Assembly (NCBI GenBank): GCA_019918135.1
Contig: WBZZ01002750.1
Location: 141,501 to 205,500, forward strand
Origin: Paulinella micropora
Lineage: Eukaryota; Cercozoa; Imbricatea; Euglyphida; Paulinellidae
Length of the DNA stretch: 64,000 nucleotides
Direction: 5' to 3'
How positions within the stretch are numbered: the first letter of the stretch is position 1; the number at the start of each line of letters is the position of its first letter. This document shows positions 31,479 through 42,605 of the stretch, piece by piece. A program made the translations under genes and the position numbers. The notes below the pieces were generated by a model. That model was given only the letters and a program-made list of their open reading frames with translations. It was not told the DNA's origin and did no database searches.

Positions 31479-33173
31479 CTACCGCTTAGCTTCTGCTTCC
31501 TCCCACTCCAGCGAGCCTGCTTCTGCACAGCACTCCACCACAACAGCCGCACTTGCCGGATTTTCCCGTGGCTTCACCGAATTCTTCCGAAATTCCTCCC
31601 ACCGAGCGACCTTTTCCGGCAGCGTACACGCCAGTGAGCCATCCTCCCTTTGCACCGGCGCGGAGACCTTCGTTCTGCGTGCCCCGCCAAGCCGCTTCGC
31701 GAGTAGCCAAAAGCGCTTTGAGGATTGCTCGCGTTGACATTTGACCGCTTCTTCCTGCACTTGCTTGAAGGAGGCGGACTTCTTGGCCCGAGTTGCCTTC
31801 CGAATTTGCTTGCGGAGCCGTAGCCAATTCAGACGGGCTTCCGCATTCGATTCATCCCTCCTGTATGCTGCGTAGGCCTCCCGGCGCTGCTGAATGAGCT
31901 CCTTTAGCTTCCCGTCGAACCAATTGTTGGTGAAACGGGGTCGTATACATCTGGAGCCAAGGACCCGGTGCGCCGCCATTCGGAAGGACTGCGCCACTCG
32001 CTCGGTGACGTCATCTACCACCCGTTGGCTGTCGGCACCACCCGATAGGTCAAGCTCAGGCAGCTGATGCACTCCAAGCTTCTGTAGGCAATGCTGGAAT
32101 ACGTCATCGAACTTGTCGCGTAGATAATCCAGCGCTTGCTTCGCAGCGTGATCATTACCCGAGACACCAGCACCAATAAGCTTATCAACACGAAAGGACC
32201 TGTAAGGTTTCGCAGCCCGCTTTGGCCGGCGCTGGCCGCTCCACGCCAGTTCGGCCCATACTGCCTTGTGGTCCGTATCAAGATCATCTTCGCATACTCC
32301 GAACTTTGCTCCAGATGCCAAGCCAGGCGACGCGCAGATGTAATCGAGGAGGTGCTTGCCTGTGCCCATGCCACGCTGCTCACGCCGGGACCACCAGTAG
32401 GACCCTTCCACTGGGCACGAGAAGCCGCTCAGATTTCGCAGGCCCGTAGCGACGAGGACAGCCGCGAGTCTCTTGCCGTTCTCCGAACGTACCGGTGCTC
32501 CCTTATCATCGACCTCCCCGTGCTGACCGACGATGCCCTCCTCTTTTCGGCTGCATGCCGGCCCGAGCTTCGCGTTGGCATCCGCCACCGTGACCACAAG
32601 ACCTTTGGCTCCAAAAAAAGCTATAGCTGCCTGCCAGGCCGCATACGCCTCTGACGACTCTTCTTCCTGCGTTTCCTGGGGAAAGTAGCCGTTGCCCACA
32701 TAGATATCCTGAGCGCCGGTAACACCCGAGGCGATACGCAGCCACACTTGCTGCCGGTGGTCGACGGGGGCTGACACCAGGTTGCAATACGGACCAAGGA
32801 AGTTAGCCACCGCGAATAGAACCCCACCCTTGCAGCGATTTTTCTTGCTGACCTCCGCAGGTTTTCCAAAAATCCGGAATCCATCCAGGCTGCATTTGGA
32901 AAGTTGCTTCTTGCCCATGCGGTGCTCCTGAGCCCCGATGACTAGCCAGCCCTCGTGCTTGTAGAATGATGCCCATTCCGCCGTGCCTACGTTGTCGTAT
33001 CCCGTTTTACCCTGCCAGTTGTGACTCGCGACGAGTAGCTTGAAGCCGGTATCGAACTGCTTGGAGCGGTGCTTCTTGGCTCGTCTCCGGACCCGACGGC
33101 CGCGCTTGGCTTCCGCCCTTTGTGGTTCTACTGAAATGCGACAACTGAATAACTTTAATGGTAATAATAACAA
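31479..33173 (-). pseudogene. LINE endonuclease domain (EEP/APE type)
   Basis: After a basic N terminus, the endonuclease-exonuclease-phosphatase motifs appear in order: VASHN, GAQEHRM (metal-binding Glu), VGNGYFPQ, VADANAKLG (Asp and Asn), LLDYIC and LDTDHKAV (terminal Asp-His). The domain nicks the target so that its 3' OH can prime reverse transcription. Translation ends at TAG 31479, but the same frame continues (FHWNDRFRDEVARAM), so CAG-to-TAG nonsense is the simplest explanation. Confidence 0.8.
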
Positions 33174-33327
33174 GATTAGATAGAGGTAATCGCAAGACTA
33201 ACAATAAAACAATATATGACTGATACTTATACTGATTATGGTAAAAACCCCTCTAATAATATGGTCAACTTCCCGTTCATTAGGCACTGAATGCCAATTA
33301 GTAACTACCGGCTGACCGGCCTAGTGA

Positions 33328-34256
33328 TTAATATGACTGATTTACTATCCAATAGTATGACAATACTCTCAGCTTGTCTCTGTCTGACTTAGACCAGTAC
33401 ATTGTACCACCTATGTCGCCCATCGCCAACGTCGCACACTCCTTCAACTTGAGGAGTAGGAAGACCACCCGGAACTCGTCAGGTAGCGGTACTCCTCTCG
33501 TGTCCAGTTGCTCGAAGCGTTGAGTCAGGACTTCCATCCACGTAGGTAGTTGAGTGCTGTTCTTCAGCTTGGTCTCGAAGAGCTGCATCAGAAGTCGGGC
33601 GATGGATACTGATCCCTTGCTTCCGAATCGCTCGCTCTTTGCAGCTCAGATTACTGAGGGGTTGGTGCCTGCTCTTTGCAGTCCAGATTACTGAGGGGTT
33701 GGTTGCCGGCTCTTTGCACTGTAAGAAGTGCTGTTGACTCCTGGCATGCTTCTACCAGGAAGCAACGGATATGTATTTGGGCCTTTACATAGTCGGCTTG
33801 ACTGAATAATGTAGCCATTTCAGTCGGTACGTGGACGGTTGGTATGAGGACTTGGCGATCCGGTAGAGAGTGAGCTGCTTGATGAGCTGCTCGATGAGCT
33901 GCTTGATGAGACGTTCCGTCATTGCGTGATCCGTAGTCTGACTCTTCCTCTTCTTCGTCATCGGTATCCTTTCTCCTCGTCGCCTTCTTTGCCGTAGAGG
34001 TAGTTCCGGACGCGGACAGTCCGGTTGGGCCAGATGGGGCGGGCTGGGTGGGTTTCGTAGTCTTAGTGCTTGCGTAGATGGTAGAAATCTCTTGTATGGT
34101 GTATGGCGTTTCCGCGTCTTCCAGGAGCAGTATGTAGCGTGCGTCCACGCCCAATAAAAACGCGAAAAACTGAAATCTCCATAGGTCAAATCCATCAACA
34201 GGCTTCTTCAGGAACTTCGGTAGCTTGAGCTGGTAGCGGGGCGCATCCAGGCTCAA
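33328..34256 (-). pseudogene. Retroelement Gag-like protein (UBN2/Copia-gag type), broken
   Basis: ATG at 34256 starts MSLDAPRYQLKLPKF with GFDLWRFQFFAFLLG, the helical opening usual for Copia-type Gag. A (HQAA)n-type run (about 33868-33912) and three imperfect ~38-bp tandem repeats at 33632-33720 follow and break the frame. The remaining C-terminal segment (33588-33328) continues in another frame with EVLTQRFEQLDTRG and FLLLKLKECATL. The LTR-like sequence with a conserved hairpin lies upstream (35040-35180). Confidence 0.5.
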
Positions 34257-35434
34257 TAACCAAAAAGTATGATAGTAGACATTGTCTCCGGATACTTGTA
34301 TAATTGTTTACGCTGAGGTACTTTGATCAAATGTTGAAACGATAATAACGAATTTAATCAATGATTAAGAACCAATGACTGGAACTCAATCTAACATACC
34401 ATAAATTTATAATCACGAGGAGTAAATAAATAACATAAATTTATGTACTGGCTTCGTAGCCCAACTCATGATGTTGCATCAGTATGGGCCAATATATATA
34501 ACTGATAATTAATATATGAATAACGGTAATATTGTTGTAACGAATAATAAATATGATAGGCAAATATATAAATGGTAATGAATGTAATCCGGCCTAATTA
34601 TAATTGTTATGTCGTGAAATTGATCATAAAAAGGTAACAATATATTTAGTAAATATTATTGCTTACTTCATTGACGTTCCAAACATGGTATATGCCATGT
34701 TGGACCAAAGCGCGGAAGGTAGGAGCTAAACTCAACTACCAATAAATTCCTACAATTAAGTATAAATGGGGAAATTATTATTAGGAATGAAATGAGTTTG
34801 TGTATCCATGCTATGCTGTCTAGCCGATAGACACGTTTGAGGTGGGTGCCTTCTGCCTACCCACGGAATGTTGTCGACTGCCTGCTGCACGTTGATCCTC
34901 GCACTTTTCTGTTGAAGGCCTAATGCCTCTCTTTTCAGACTAAATGCAACTGATTAAAGCTGCTGGCGCAGAGTTCGCTAATCAAGGCTCGATAATCTGT
35001 TAGAATACTGTCATTAATAAAGCAATCTATGATAGGTACTACACTCTCAACACGATACAACAACTTTAATGAGAAAAGGCGCCAAGAGACGCGCCACGTA
35101 ACTTGACTGGCCGGATCATAGGTAATGGCTCTAACGACACCGTTACTCCGATACGGCCGGTCCATAACTATTAATTAATTATTAGTTCCAACAGCTCCAA
35201 ACGTCCTTTAATAGGTTATTCGATCCTTACAGACAAAAGCCCGCCAAACAAACGAAACAGGGCCGCGCCGGCAGTTGCAGGTCTCTAAGTCATAAAATAA
35301 AAGGTATCCACACAGTGCATATTGGCATTGGTGCCACCAATGCCACTCACACCAGTAAATATCCCTTTTTCCATACTATGAACTATCATCTCAATATTAA
35401 CTAACGTATATACCGGTTGTATTAATCCCATCAC
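34257..35434. repeat. AT-rich LTR/leader region with conserved hairpin
   Basis: Contains repeat R-A (35040-35180), also found at 37975-38115 and 62140-62285, and 'cggaaggtaggagctaaactc' near 34708, also found near 37600. Orientation fits the 5' LTR and leader of the minus-strand Gag at 34256. LTR boundaries and target-site duplications were not identified. Confidence 0.45.
35109..35160 (-). repeat. Conserved hairpin, copy 1 (R-A)
   Basis: Outer stem GACTGGCCG with CGGCCGGTC and inner stem GTAATGG with CCGTTAC (G-U pair allowed), loop CTCTAACGACA. The same structure recurs at 38037-38104 and 62210-62262. Confidence 0.5.
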
Positions 35435-36304
35435 CTAGTTAACTCCCAAGCTCCCCCTTGATAGCTTTGCATAGAAGTCATGATCTACTAACCTAGCAGC
35501 ACACGCCCCACCTCTTGCCCCTTTTCTCGCTGCCCCCAAACTCCACGAGCACCTGACACCTGTGTCAGGCACTGTTGCCTCACACTGCTTACTACTAGTA
35601 ACATGACAACTATCCTTGCGTACCGGTTTGCAGTGGAGGTTGAGGGGTGGGCCACCTATCTCACATATGTGTATGGGATGCAGCCCTTTCACGAGTATCT
35701 TTACGTAGCCTGCCCTGGTACGTCTGAGTGCACAGTTCTCTTCCAATGGTATGATTTGGTTAAGAGGGGTGGGGTCACCCACCATATCAAGAGGTCAAAA
35801 CTTATTCTCGTGAAGGGGTGGGATAGTTGGGTGAGTGTGTGTGGAGGCGTTTTGAATAGATGATGCATGCTTGTTCTCATCTTCCCCTCGCACACTGCTC
35901 TCTCGCTCACTCTCACCTCTATCTACTGCATCAGGTGGCACAAATGTGTGTGGCAAAAGCGGTGTGTGGGGTGTAGGTGAAAGGGAGGGGTCATGTGTCT
36001 CGTTGTCTCCCTCTTCTTTCTCTCCCTCTCTTCTCATCATCATTATAGCCATATGACTGATGTACCCCACCTCACCCTCATCTTCTGACTCTAAGTCTGA
36101 CTCAGAAGAAGGCTCAAGATTATCAGGTATACTTGGGTCTTCTTCTTCGTCACTCTCTGAGGAGGAAGAAAAGGAAGAGGAAGATGATTCAGCATTCAAG
36201 CTTATCATCTTCTTCTTTTTAATGAAATCAGATGCTTTTAGCTTTCTTCCCTCCTTGCTCCTCTCCTTCTCCTTCTTCTTCTTCTTCTTCTTCTTCTTCT
36301 TCTT

Positions 36305-36335
<31 letters not shown>

Positions 36336-37580
36336 ATCCTTGCCCCCTCTCTAGATCTCTTGTCCTGTCTGTCTGTCTTCTCAGACTGCCTGTCCTTACT
36401 CTTCTCTCTTACATGTCCTCTATCAGACACCCTAGCTCTTCTTCTAATAGGACACTTTAATGGACCATGTCCATCTTTAGGACAGTCAGTGACATTTGAC
36501 AAGGCAATAAGCAATGTCGGGGGAGAGGCAGTTCCAACACAAGCCTTCCTCTCCCCCTTCCTGAGTACTAGCTCCTGTCTGAGGCAGCTCGGGGTTCTTT
36601 CTACTCTTAGTTGATCCTACCAGGTTGATAGAGATAGGATCAGACTTAGAGCTTCCGGAACCGTATAGTTTACGTAACTTACCCTGAGAGACATTACCTT
36701 GAGCAAGTTACTCTATGACCTTTAGGAAGTCATCTAGGTTAGGTCTATGATCAGGGAGTAATGCTTGCCATGTATTTTGATTATACCTCTTGAAAGGTTG
36801 CATGTGCTTGAGTTTCCTCATGACATATCTGTCTTCATGATCTCAGGAATCACGCCCATCAACTTCTCCTGCTTTTCAGGAGGGTAGTGTAGTTAGCTAG
36901 CCAAGCACTTACCTCACTGGGGTCCTTTGGGTAAGAATGATAGACTGCTTCTTGGTCCTCTTCAAACTTTATGAGGTCAAGCCTCCCATAATGTTTCTTG
37001 AGGGCCAAGAAGCAGGCTAGTACCCCATCGGTTCCCCCCTGTCTCATAATAGCCGTCACCTTCCTATCATGAGCACAAGATTGAAGTAAGAAAGCGTAGA
37101 GGAGTCTATTCAACCGTGCTTTCTTTTCTTTTTTCTGTTGCTCATAATACTGATCACTGAATCTTAATGCAAATAGCGGTTTGGGCTTGTTCCTACCAGT
37201 CGCTATTTGCATCTCAGATTTTAGTTCGGTAGGTATGATGGTTAGCGGTTCAGCAGATGCATCGGGAGTCTATCCTCCTCTTTCTTGACCTTAGCTTCTA
37301 CTTCTTCTTGTGCGCATATTCCTTCTTCTTCCTCTCCTTCTTCTTTCTTTCCTTTAGGCGATTGAAAGAGTGCGTTGATAGGAGAGTCAGGAGGAACATA
37401 AACAGGTAGTGGTTTAGCTAAGGCATGGGTCTGGAAACCCGGTATCAATAATAGGATTTCTGGCTGCGTGACACCTATTATAGATATAAAGGTGTATTCC
37501 CGCAGCTCCCATTCTTTCCCATGATCATACTTAGATGTTTCCAGTCTCATTTTGACTAGGTCAGAGTTATGAGATGTCAC
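35435..37580 (-). pseudogene. Second Gag-type retroelement remnant
   Basis: Three minus-strand frames form one decayed coding region: 37580-37242, 37212-36859 (RLNRLLYAFLLQSC, GVLACFLALKKHYG; Gag helical region) and 36514-35435. The last begins with a zinc-knuckle-like CPKDGHGPLKC, then a poly-Lys stretch from a (CTT)n expansion at 36272-36335, and an acidic Ser-rich tail. The order is Copia-like Gag. Frames are interrupted, and no polymerase is seen downstream. Confidence 0.5.
36272..36335. repeat. (CTT)n microsatellite
   Basis: About 21 units, encoding poly-Lys in the minus-strand Gag remnant. Confidence 0.8.
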
Positions 37581-38463
37581 TTATATTAGCGTAGCAAATG
37601 GCGGAAGGTAGGAGAAAAACTCAACTACCAAAATTGATTTCACTATAGTTAGTGAAGCTGAATTGAGAGTTGTTTGGTCGTAATGAACGGTGCGATTAAA
37701 AATAGATGGCAGCCTTCCGCACGTTCCACCCCAAGTGATTGTTCGCAGCCTTCCACACGCCCAACAGTTCATCTGTTTTTGGTGACAGCCTACTGCACTT
37801 TCACCAGTTCGTTTGTTCTGTGGTAGCCTTCCACACGCCTCAAAAAACGCTGAAAAAACAATTAGTGAATAAAGTCTATTAGACGCTACGTTCACGCTTC
37901 AGTTGAAGGCCGCAAGTTCCGAGCCATAACCTGTTAGACTACCTTAATAAGCAGGAGTCAAAGCTAAGTAGTTAATACTATCGTCTGCAGTTTAAACTTT
38001 TATTAGAAGAACGCGCCAAGGTAAAGAGCGGGTACGGGTTAGGCCGGACACAAGTAATGGCTCTTACGACACGCATTACATATGCCGGCCCGTACTGTCT
38101 AACCTAATTAATATATTAATATGTCTAACATTAAATATACCGGATCTGAATATACACTGGACTAAGACGAGAGGGTTCGTACTTTACTTTTACTTAGAGA
38201 TTTGAATCATTCCTGACACGTCACTAAGTACCCCAACCCCCTTTGAATTCACCGTTACACATAGAGTGATATAGGTAAAATATGTAATTTTCTTTGGGGT
38301 GGGCCGGTATGACTAAATACTATTATTAATAGCCCCCCTATTTAGGAATAACGGCCCCACCTACTTTATGCTACTAATCTCGCATATATGATGGTAAATA
38401 TGTCTAGCCCTATTCAGAAATTACCGGAGCCGTACTAACAACTATATGCACTAACTTAATACT
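37581..38463. repeat. LTR-like region with repeats R-A and R-B
   Basis: Holds hairpin copy 2 (38037-38104), in which the stems GTAATG/CATTAC and GGCCGG/CCGGCC pair perfectly, and repeat R-B (38165-38330), which recurs in the same orientation at 61559-61732 beyond the viral element. No gene is supported. Confidence 0.5.
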
Positions 38464-38637
38464 AACTTTGAGGTCACGCTCAAAAACTCTACTTATGGTA
38501 GAGCGTAAAAGTCACAGCTGTAGAGCCGCCCACCGCGCGCTCCCCCGCTCCCTTGATCCGTTGAAGTTGCCGCCCGAGTCTCTTAGCTCCCCGGCTCCCA
38601 TCTGCCGTCTCGTTGACGCGGTAGTCCTCCGCCAGGG

Positions 38638-40732
38638 TCATGTAACCACTTCCGCACCGTACGCACCACCAATTGCCGCTTTTGGTCCGAAGCCGCTGTC
38701 GAGGTCGCTGTCGATGTCCGTACCACGGCCGCGCCCTTGGTCGTTGTTGGTCTCACCCGCCGGGTTCCCTACCTGCGCGGGACCCCTTTTTCCCTTGACT
38801 GAGCTTAGCTTATTCGCTCTGCTCGCTCCCTTTTCCTTCTTTTTCTTATTTCTGCTCTTTGCGCTCTTCGCCTTCTCTTTCTTCTTCTTCTCAACTAACA
38901 GCTTAGGCGGGCTAATTATGTTTTGCTCCCCCATCACTGGGGCTTCCCTCTCACTCTCTCTTTCCTGATCTGTATGCAGCCCGCAAAATCGCCCTCTCAA
39001 CAGACCACAAGCTGCCTCTCGCAACAACACATTCTCACTCTCCATTTCATGCGTGCATACAAAACATTGCTGCTCACCTGACACTCGCCCCTCACATTGA
39101 CGATAGACTTCTCTCTCTTGTACTACCTTCACTTTGCCCATGTGGGCCTTCTCCTTTACCATGCCTGCTCTCTCTCGGAAAAATTTCGCCGCCTTTATTA
39201 CGGCGAGCACAGACTACATTAATGTGCAGAGATGAAGAAGGTGAGGGAAGAGCCAGGCGAGAAGGAAGAACCGAGAGAGAAGGAAAAGAAAGCAAAAGGG
39301 GAACAAGGAAAGTTAGGTAGGGGGAGTGAGTCAGACACTTCGACATAGACACAGATGAAGAGTTCACGGGGCCAAACACCCCCACACATCCTACACTTCT
39401 TCTCACATGCGGAGAACACATGCCCCTCCATGTTACAGTTGAAACATTTTTCTTTCTTCAACGTCTTCTTTCTCGTTCCTGTTCCTTTCCCTCCCCCTTT
39501 CTTATCAGTGGTGGTGTGTTTAAACCTACAGTTAGATCTATCACAGCTGCCTGACTGTTCAAACATGTAGCACACCCCAGGCACACTACGCATAGTGAAT
39601 GATCCCTCTGTATGAGAGCACTCTGTATGAGAGCAAAACGACACTCATTCCCCCACTTGCATCCACTCTCTCTCTTTGAAACCAAAAACACACACCTCTC
39701 TGCCATTCCTCTCTCTTGTTGGCAGCTTTCCCTGCGTGTCCTTTTTCTTTCTTCATCTTCTTCTCTCTTTCTTTATTCCTATCTATCTCCAACGCTTTTT
39801 CTTCCAACTCCTCCCACCATTCCTCAAAAGACCATGCATGCTGCTTCTTATTCATCTTCAGCGTGCTCATCCATCCTCCCCAATCCTTTCTCACCCCCTC
39901 TGACGCATACTCAGGGTTTTGTAGAGCATTGGTGATTATTGTTTCCATAGTTCTGTGGGGTGTTTTATGGCCTACTGCCTTTAGATCTTCATCTAACGCA
40001 ACAAACGCATCAAACTGCGGAGCATAATCACATCCATCAACAAACGTCCATGCATTCATCGCATTTACCTTATCTTGGACGTCCTCCTCACTCACCTTAC
40101 CAAACCTTTTGGTCAGTCTGGCACACACAGTGTGCAAGTTCTGACCAAAGTCTGGTGAGGTTTCTCTCACCAAATCTGCCACACTCCTTTGCTTTACCTA
40201 CTAGCTTCTCAAACACAAACAAAAAGGCTTCCTCTCTCTGCCTTTTCATCTCATGCTCCAAAATCTCCTCATATGCTACTATCATTCTGTCTTCCTTCTC
40301 TTTTTCCTCTACTTGCTCCTTGCTCTTCGTCTTGATTGTTGTCGTTGCTGGTGTGGAATAAGTAGGTGAAAGCTGACTACTCACTCTCCCCCTCTCCTCC
40401 ACCTGCTCTTCTTCTCTCTTTTGCTCCCTCTTACCACTATCTCCCCCTAAAGTAGACTGCTTTTCTGTCTCCGTAAAATAAGAAGTAAGGTTTTCCTTGT
40501 CTGACCCTGACTCTGAGTCTAACTGTGCTTCCTCTTCCTCCTCTCTCGACCCTATCTTTCCTCTCCCTCTGGCTGATTGCTTTCTCCCTGCTCTCTCCCC
40601 CCACCTCCACATGTAGTTGGGGACTTTCTTCCCTTGGCTATGTAGAGCACTTACATTATTCTCATGTACTAACCTAAGGTGCTCTTCTGGGGTCTTGAGT
40701 GCCCCCTTGAGTCCTTTTGCACCTAATGCCAA
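38638..40732 (-). pseudogene. Gag-like polyprotein remnant with CCCH and CCHC zinc fingers
   Basis: Minus-strand frames from 40732 (charged N-terminal region), 40182 (helical; WTFVDGCDYAPQFDAF), 39706-39219 and 39210-38638 form one broken coding region. A CCCH finger is clear (CYMFEQSGSCDRSNCRFKH), an upstream CKWGNECRF looks like a second, and a CCHC knuckle follows (CFNCNMEGHVFSAC). The last part has further Cys/His (CFVCTHEME) and a Lys-rich tail. RNA-binding fingers plus a zinc knuckle suit a nucleocapsid. CCCH fingers are unusual there, so a host RNA-binding origin is possible. It lies just left of the viral element. Confidence 0.45.
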
Positions 40733-40885
40733 AACTGTTTCACGTTGAAATGCTTTAAACGGGGTTTTCTCCCTTCGAACTGTCCTTTTGCAGTGATTTC
40801 TTTTTGCCCTGTTTTTCCTGTGCCTCTAAGAGTGCTAAAACTCATTACGAGGTCTTATTGTCTTGTTGTTCCTTGAGTAGACCAG

Positions 40886-41052
40886 TGCAGTTGTTTTTTA
40901 CATATATAAGAAGAAGGTAAGTACCCTTTTTCTGCAGGTATTTTCAAGAAAATACCAGGGAAAAAAGGGTTATTCAATCCAAATCGTCATTTTTTAACAT
41001 CATAAGAAATCATACAGAAATCGAAGATAAATCGAAAAGAAAGCGAAAATGA
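40886..41052 (+). repeat. Left terminal inverted repeat
   Basis: Matches the reverse complement of 61138-61302 with only a few mismatches. It contains the palindrome GGTATTTTCAAGAAAATACC at 40937-40956. Confidence 0.92.
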
Positions 41053-41247
41053 AGCGAAATGAATAAGAATGAAAATTACCTTCAATTCAATGAAGCAGAG
41101 TCAACACTTGAAAAGAAAATCAACACATAAAAGATGAAATTTCTTTCGATAATATTATTAGAGGGGCTTTCACCAATTTTTTAGATTGTAGTGTTTAAAA
41201 ACACAGTTATAAGACAGGCTAGTTTTAGACCCTACCTGCCAAGGGGT

Positions 41248-41448
41248 CATTCTGTGGACATAGGTTGTTGTAGTTGTTGTTGTTGTTGTTGTTGTAGTTG
41301 TTGCTTTTGTTTTTGTTTTACTAATAAGATTGCATCATCCAATCTTTTTCGTTTATTTGTAATCAACATCAAAACATCGGTTATATCATTTGCGGTTGTT
41401 ATTCCCGCCTTTAGGTTTAGACCTTTGTTTATCCAAACTATTGTATTT
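41248..41448 (-). CDS. Possible small Gln-rich protein
   Basis: A minus-strand frame with TIVWINKGLN, a basic helix (NKRKRLDDAILL) and a poly-Gln tail ends at a TGA at 41248-41250. No ATG is in frame at its beginning. An ATG 1 nt out of phase just upstream suggests a frameshift. It lies next to the coiled-coil gene on the same strand. No family was recognised. Confidence 0.3.
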
Positions 41449-41455
41449 AGTCATT

Positions 41456-41755
41456 TATTGTATGAAGAATGATGATTGTTTTGTTGCTTGCTTTGAAACA
41501 GCAATATCATCTCTCGCTTGTTTTAATTCTTTTATGTGTTTATGTAGTACTTTTATCTCTTGATTATTTTTTTCTTTTTTCCTCAAGAGACTTTATTTGC
41601 TTATCAATTGATTTATTTTCCCCAATCAATTTTTCCAACTGCCCTTCTTGAATAAAAAGGTCGTTTATCCGTCTCCTCTTTTTTACTCTTAGCTCTACAT
41701 CTTCATCAGTTTCTGGAGCAGAACGATGAGTGAGAGCTATTGCATTGTTGTCCAT
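41456..41755 (-). pseudogene. Small coiled-coil protein, frameshifted
   Basis: ATG at 41755. The first 63 codons encode an acidic start and a Lys/Glu coiled coil with a basic KKRRR patch. A one-base shift in the A-run at about 41566-41580 restores a second coiled-coil stretch (IKVLHKHIKELKQARDD) ending at 41456. About 99 residues if intact. Function unknown. Confidence 0.45.
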
Positions 41756-41841
41756 TTTTGTAGTTTTTGCAGCAAAGTAGTGGTTTTGACAGTGATAAAA
41801 GTTGTCCACGTAAGACTGCACTCCCGACTGCATTCGTGCAG

Positions 41842-42355
41842 ATGAAGTTGGCTGCCACCCCCCTGAATACCTTTTTCGATATTCGGTCCGGCTACCTAAC
41901 CGGTTTTTACGATGAAAATTCCCTTTATGTTCCCTACATAAAAAAGGAAATTGCAAAAAAAAACCGCCACCAAAATCAATCGCCGAAAAAATCCTCGTGT
42001 TTTCGTCAGTCTCCCAAAATCTCCCAAGAGAAAAAGTGGCGAAGCGATGGAGGAGGTTATTAAGGCACTCCAAGGAGCACGACTGGAAGACAACAGAGAT
42101 GAGAGCGATGATGAGGAGCAAGACGACCCCGCCCCTGATGACGCCCCTGCCAACCCCGCCCCTGCCCCAGCCGACCAGCCAGCCAGAGGTTCGTGGATTG
42201 ATGACATTAGAAAAGTAAGATTAGACAAAGAAGAAGACGAATTCGTGGTTAAAATTCACGAAAGTTTTCTCGAATCCACTAAAGAAGTCACAATGAGTAA
42301 GGAAGGTAAGGAGTTCAAAAAGAAGGCGGTTTTTTGTTTCGCTCAGTATGCGTAG
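41842..42355 (+). pseudogene. Hypothetical protein, frameshifted in an A-run
   Basis: ATG at 41842. The first ~35 residues (TPLNTFFDIRSGYLTGFYD) join, after a one-base shift in the A9 run near 41953-41962, to a basic segment, an acidic/Pro-Ala stretch and a C-terminal helical region ending at TAG 42353. The same frame then continues for 35 codons from an ATG at 42359. No family was recognised. Confidence 0.45.
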
Positions 42356-42605
42356 ACAATGGCATCAAAAATCCATCCAGCCAGAAATATTTTTTGGTCG
42401 GCGCTCGCGATAATGAAGTCTCCATCTTTCCCTCGCTGTCTTCAATCAACAAAAAATATAAAATAATATGAACGCAATTGAGTTTATCTTGCCAATCTCT
42501 GGAAATTGGAGGCGTGTTGTTCGCAGGGTTTAATAAAATCGTTCTTACAAATCTAATATTACTTTTGCTTTTCGCTCTCTTTTGCTTGTTCTTACATTTC
42601 CCTCA

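Larger units (their letters stand above)
28848..33200 (-). mobile_element. Non-LTR retrotransposon (LINE), inactivated
   Basis: One long coding region read from about 33173 down to 28860, ending in ~50 bases of 3' sequence and an (ATT)n tail (28778-28847). It encodes an apurinic-type endonuclease, a reverse transcriptase and a C-terminal zinc knuckle. An in-frame TAG (31479-31481) and frameshifts near 31310 and 29905 inactivate it. The 5' boundary is uncertain. Short stubs at 230-283 and 28316-28366 show that the family has been mobile here. It is the obvious candidate to have mobilised the SINE families, which end in the same type of tail. Confidence 0.85.

Noticed and set aside
35603..35863. 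Plus-strand ORF (86 aa) in the Gag remnant
   Set aside because: Antisense to a longer minus-strand retroelement frame; no start context or domain.
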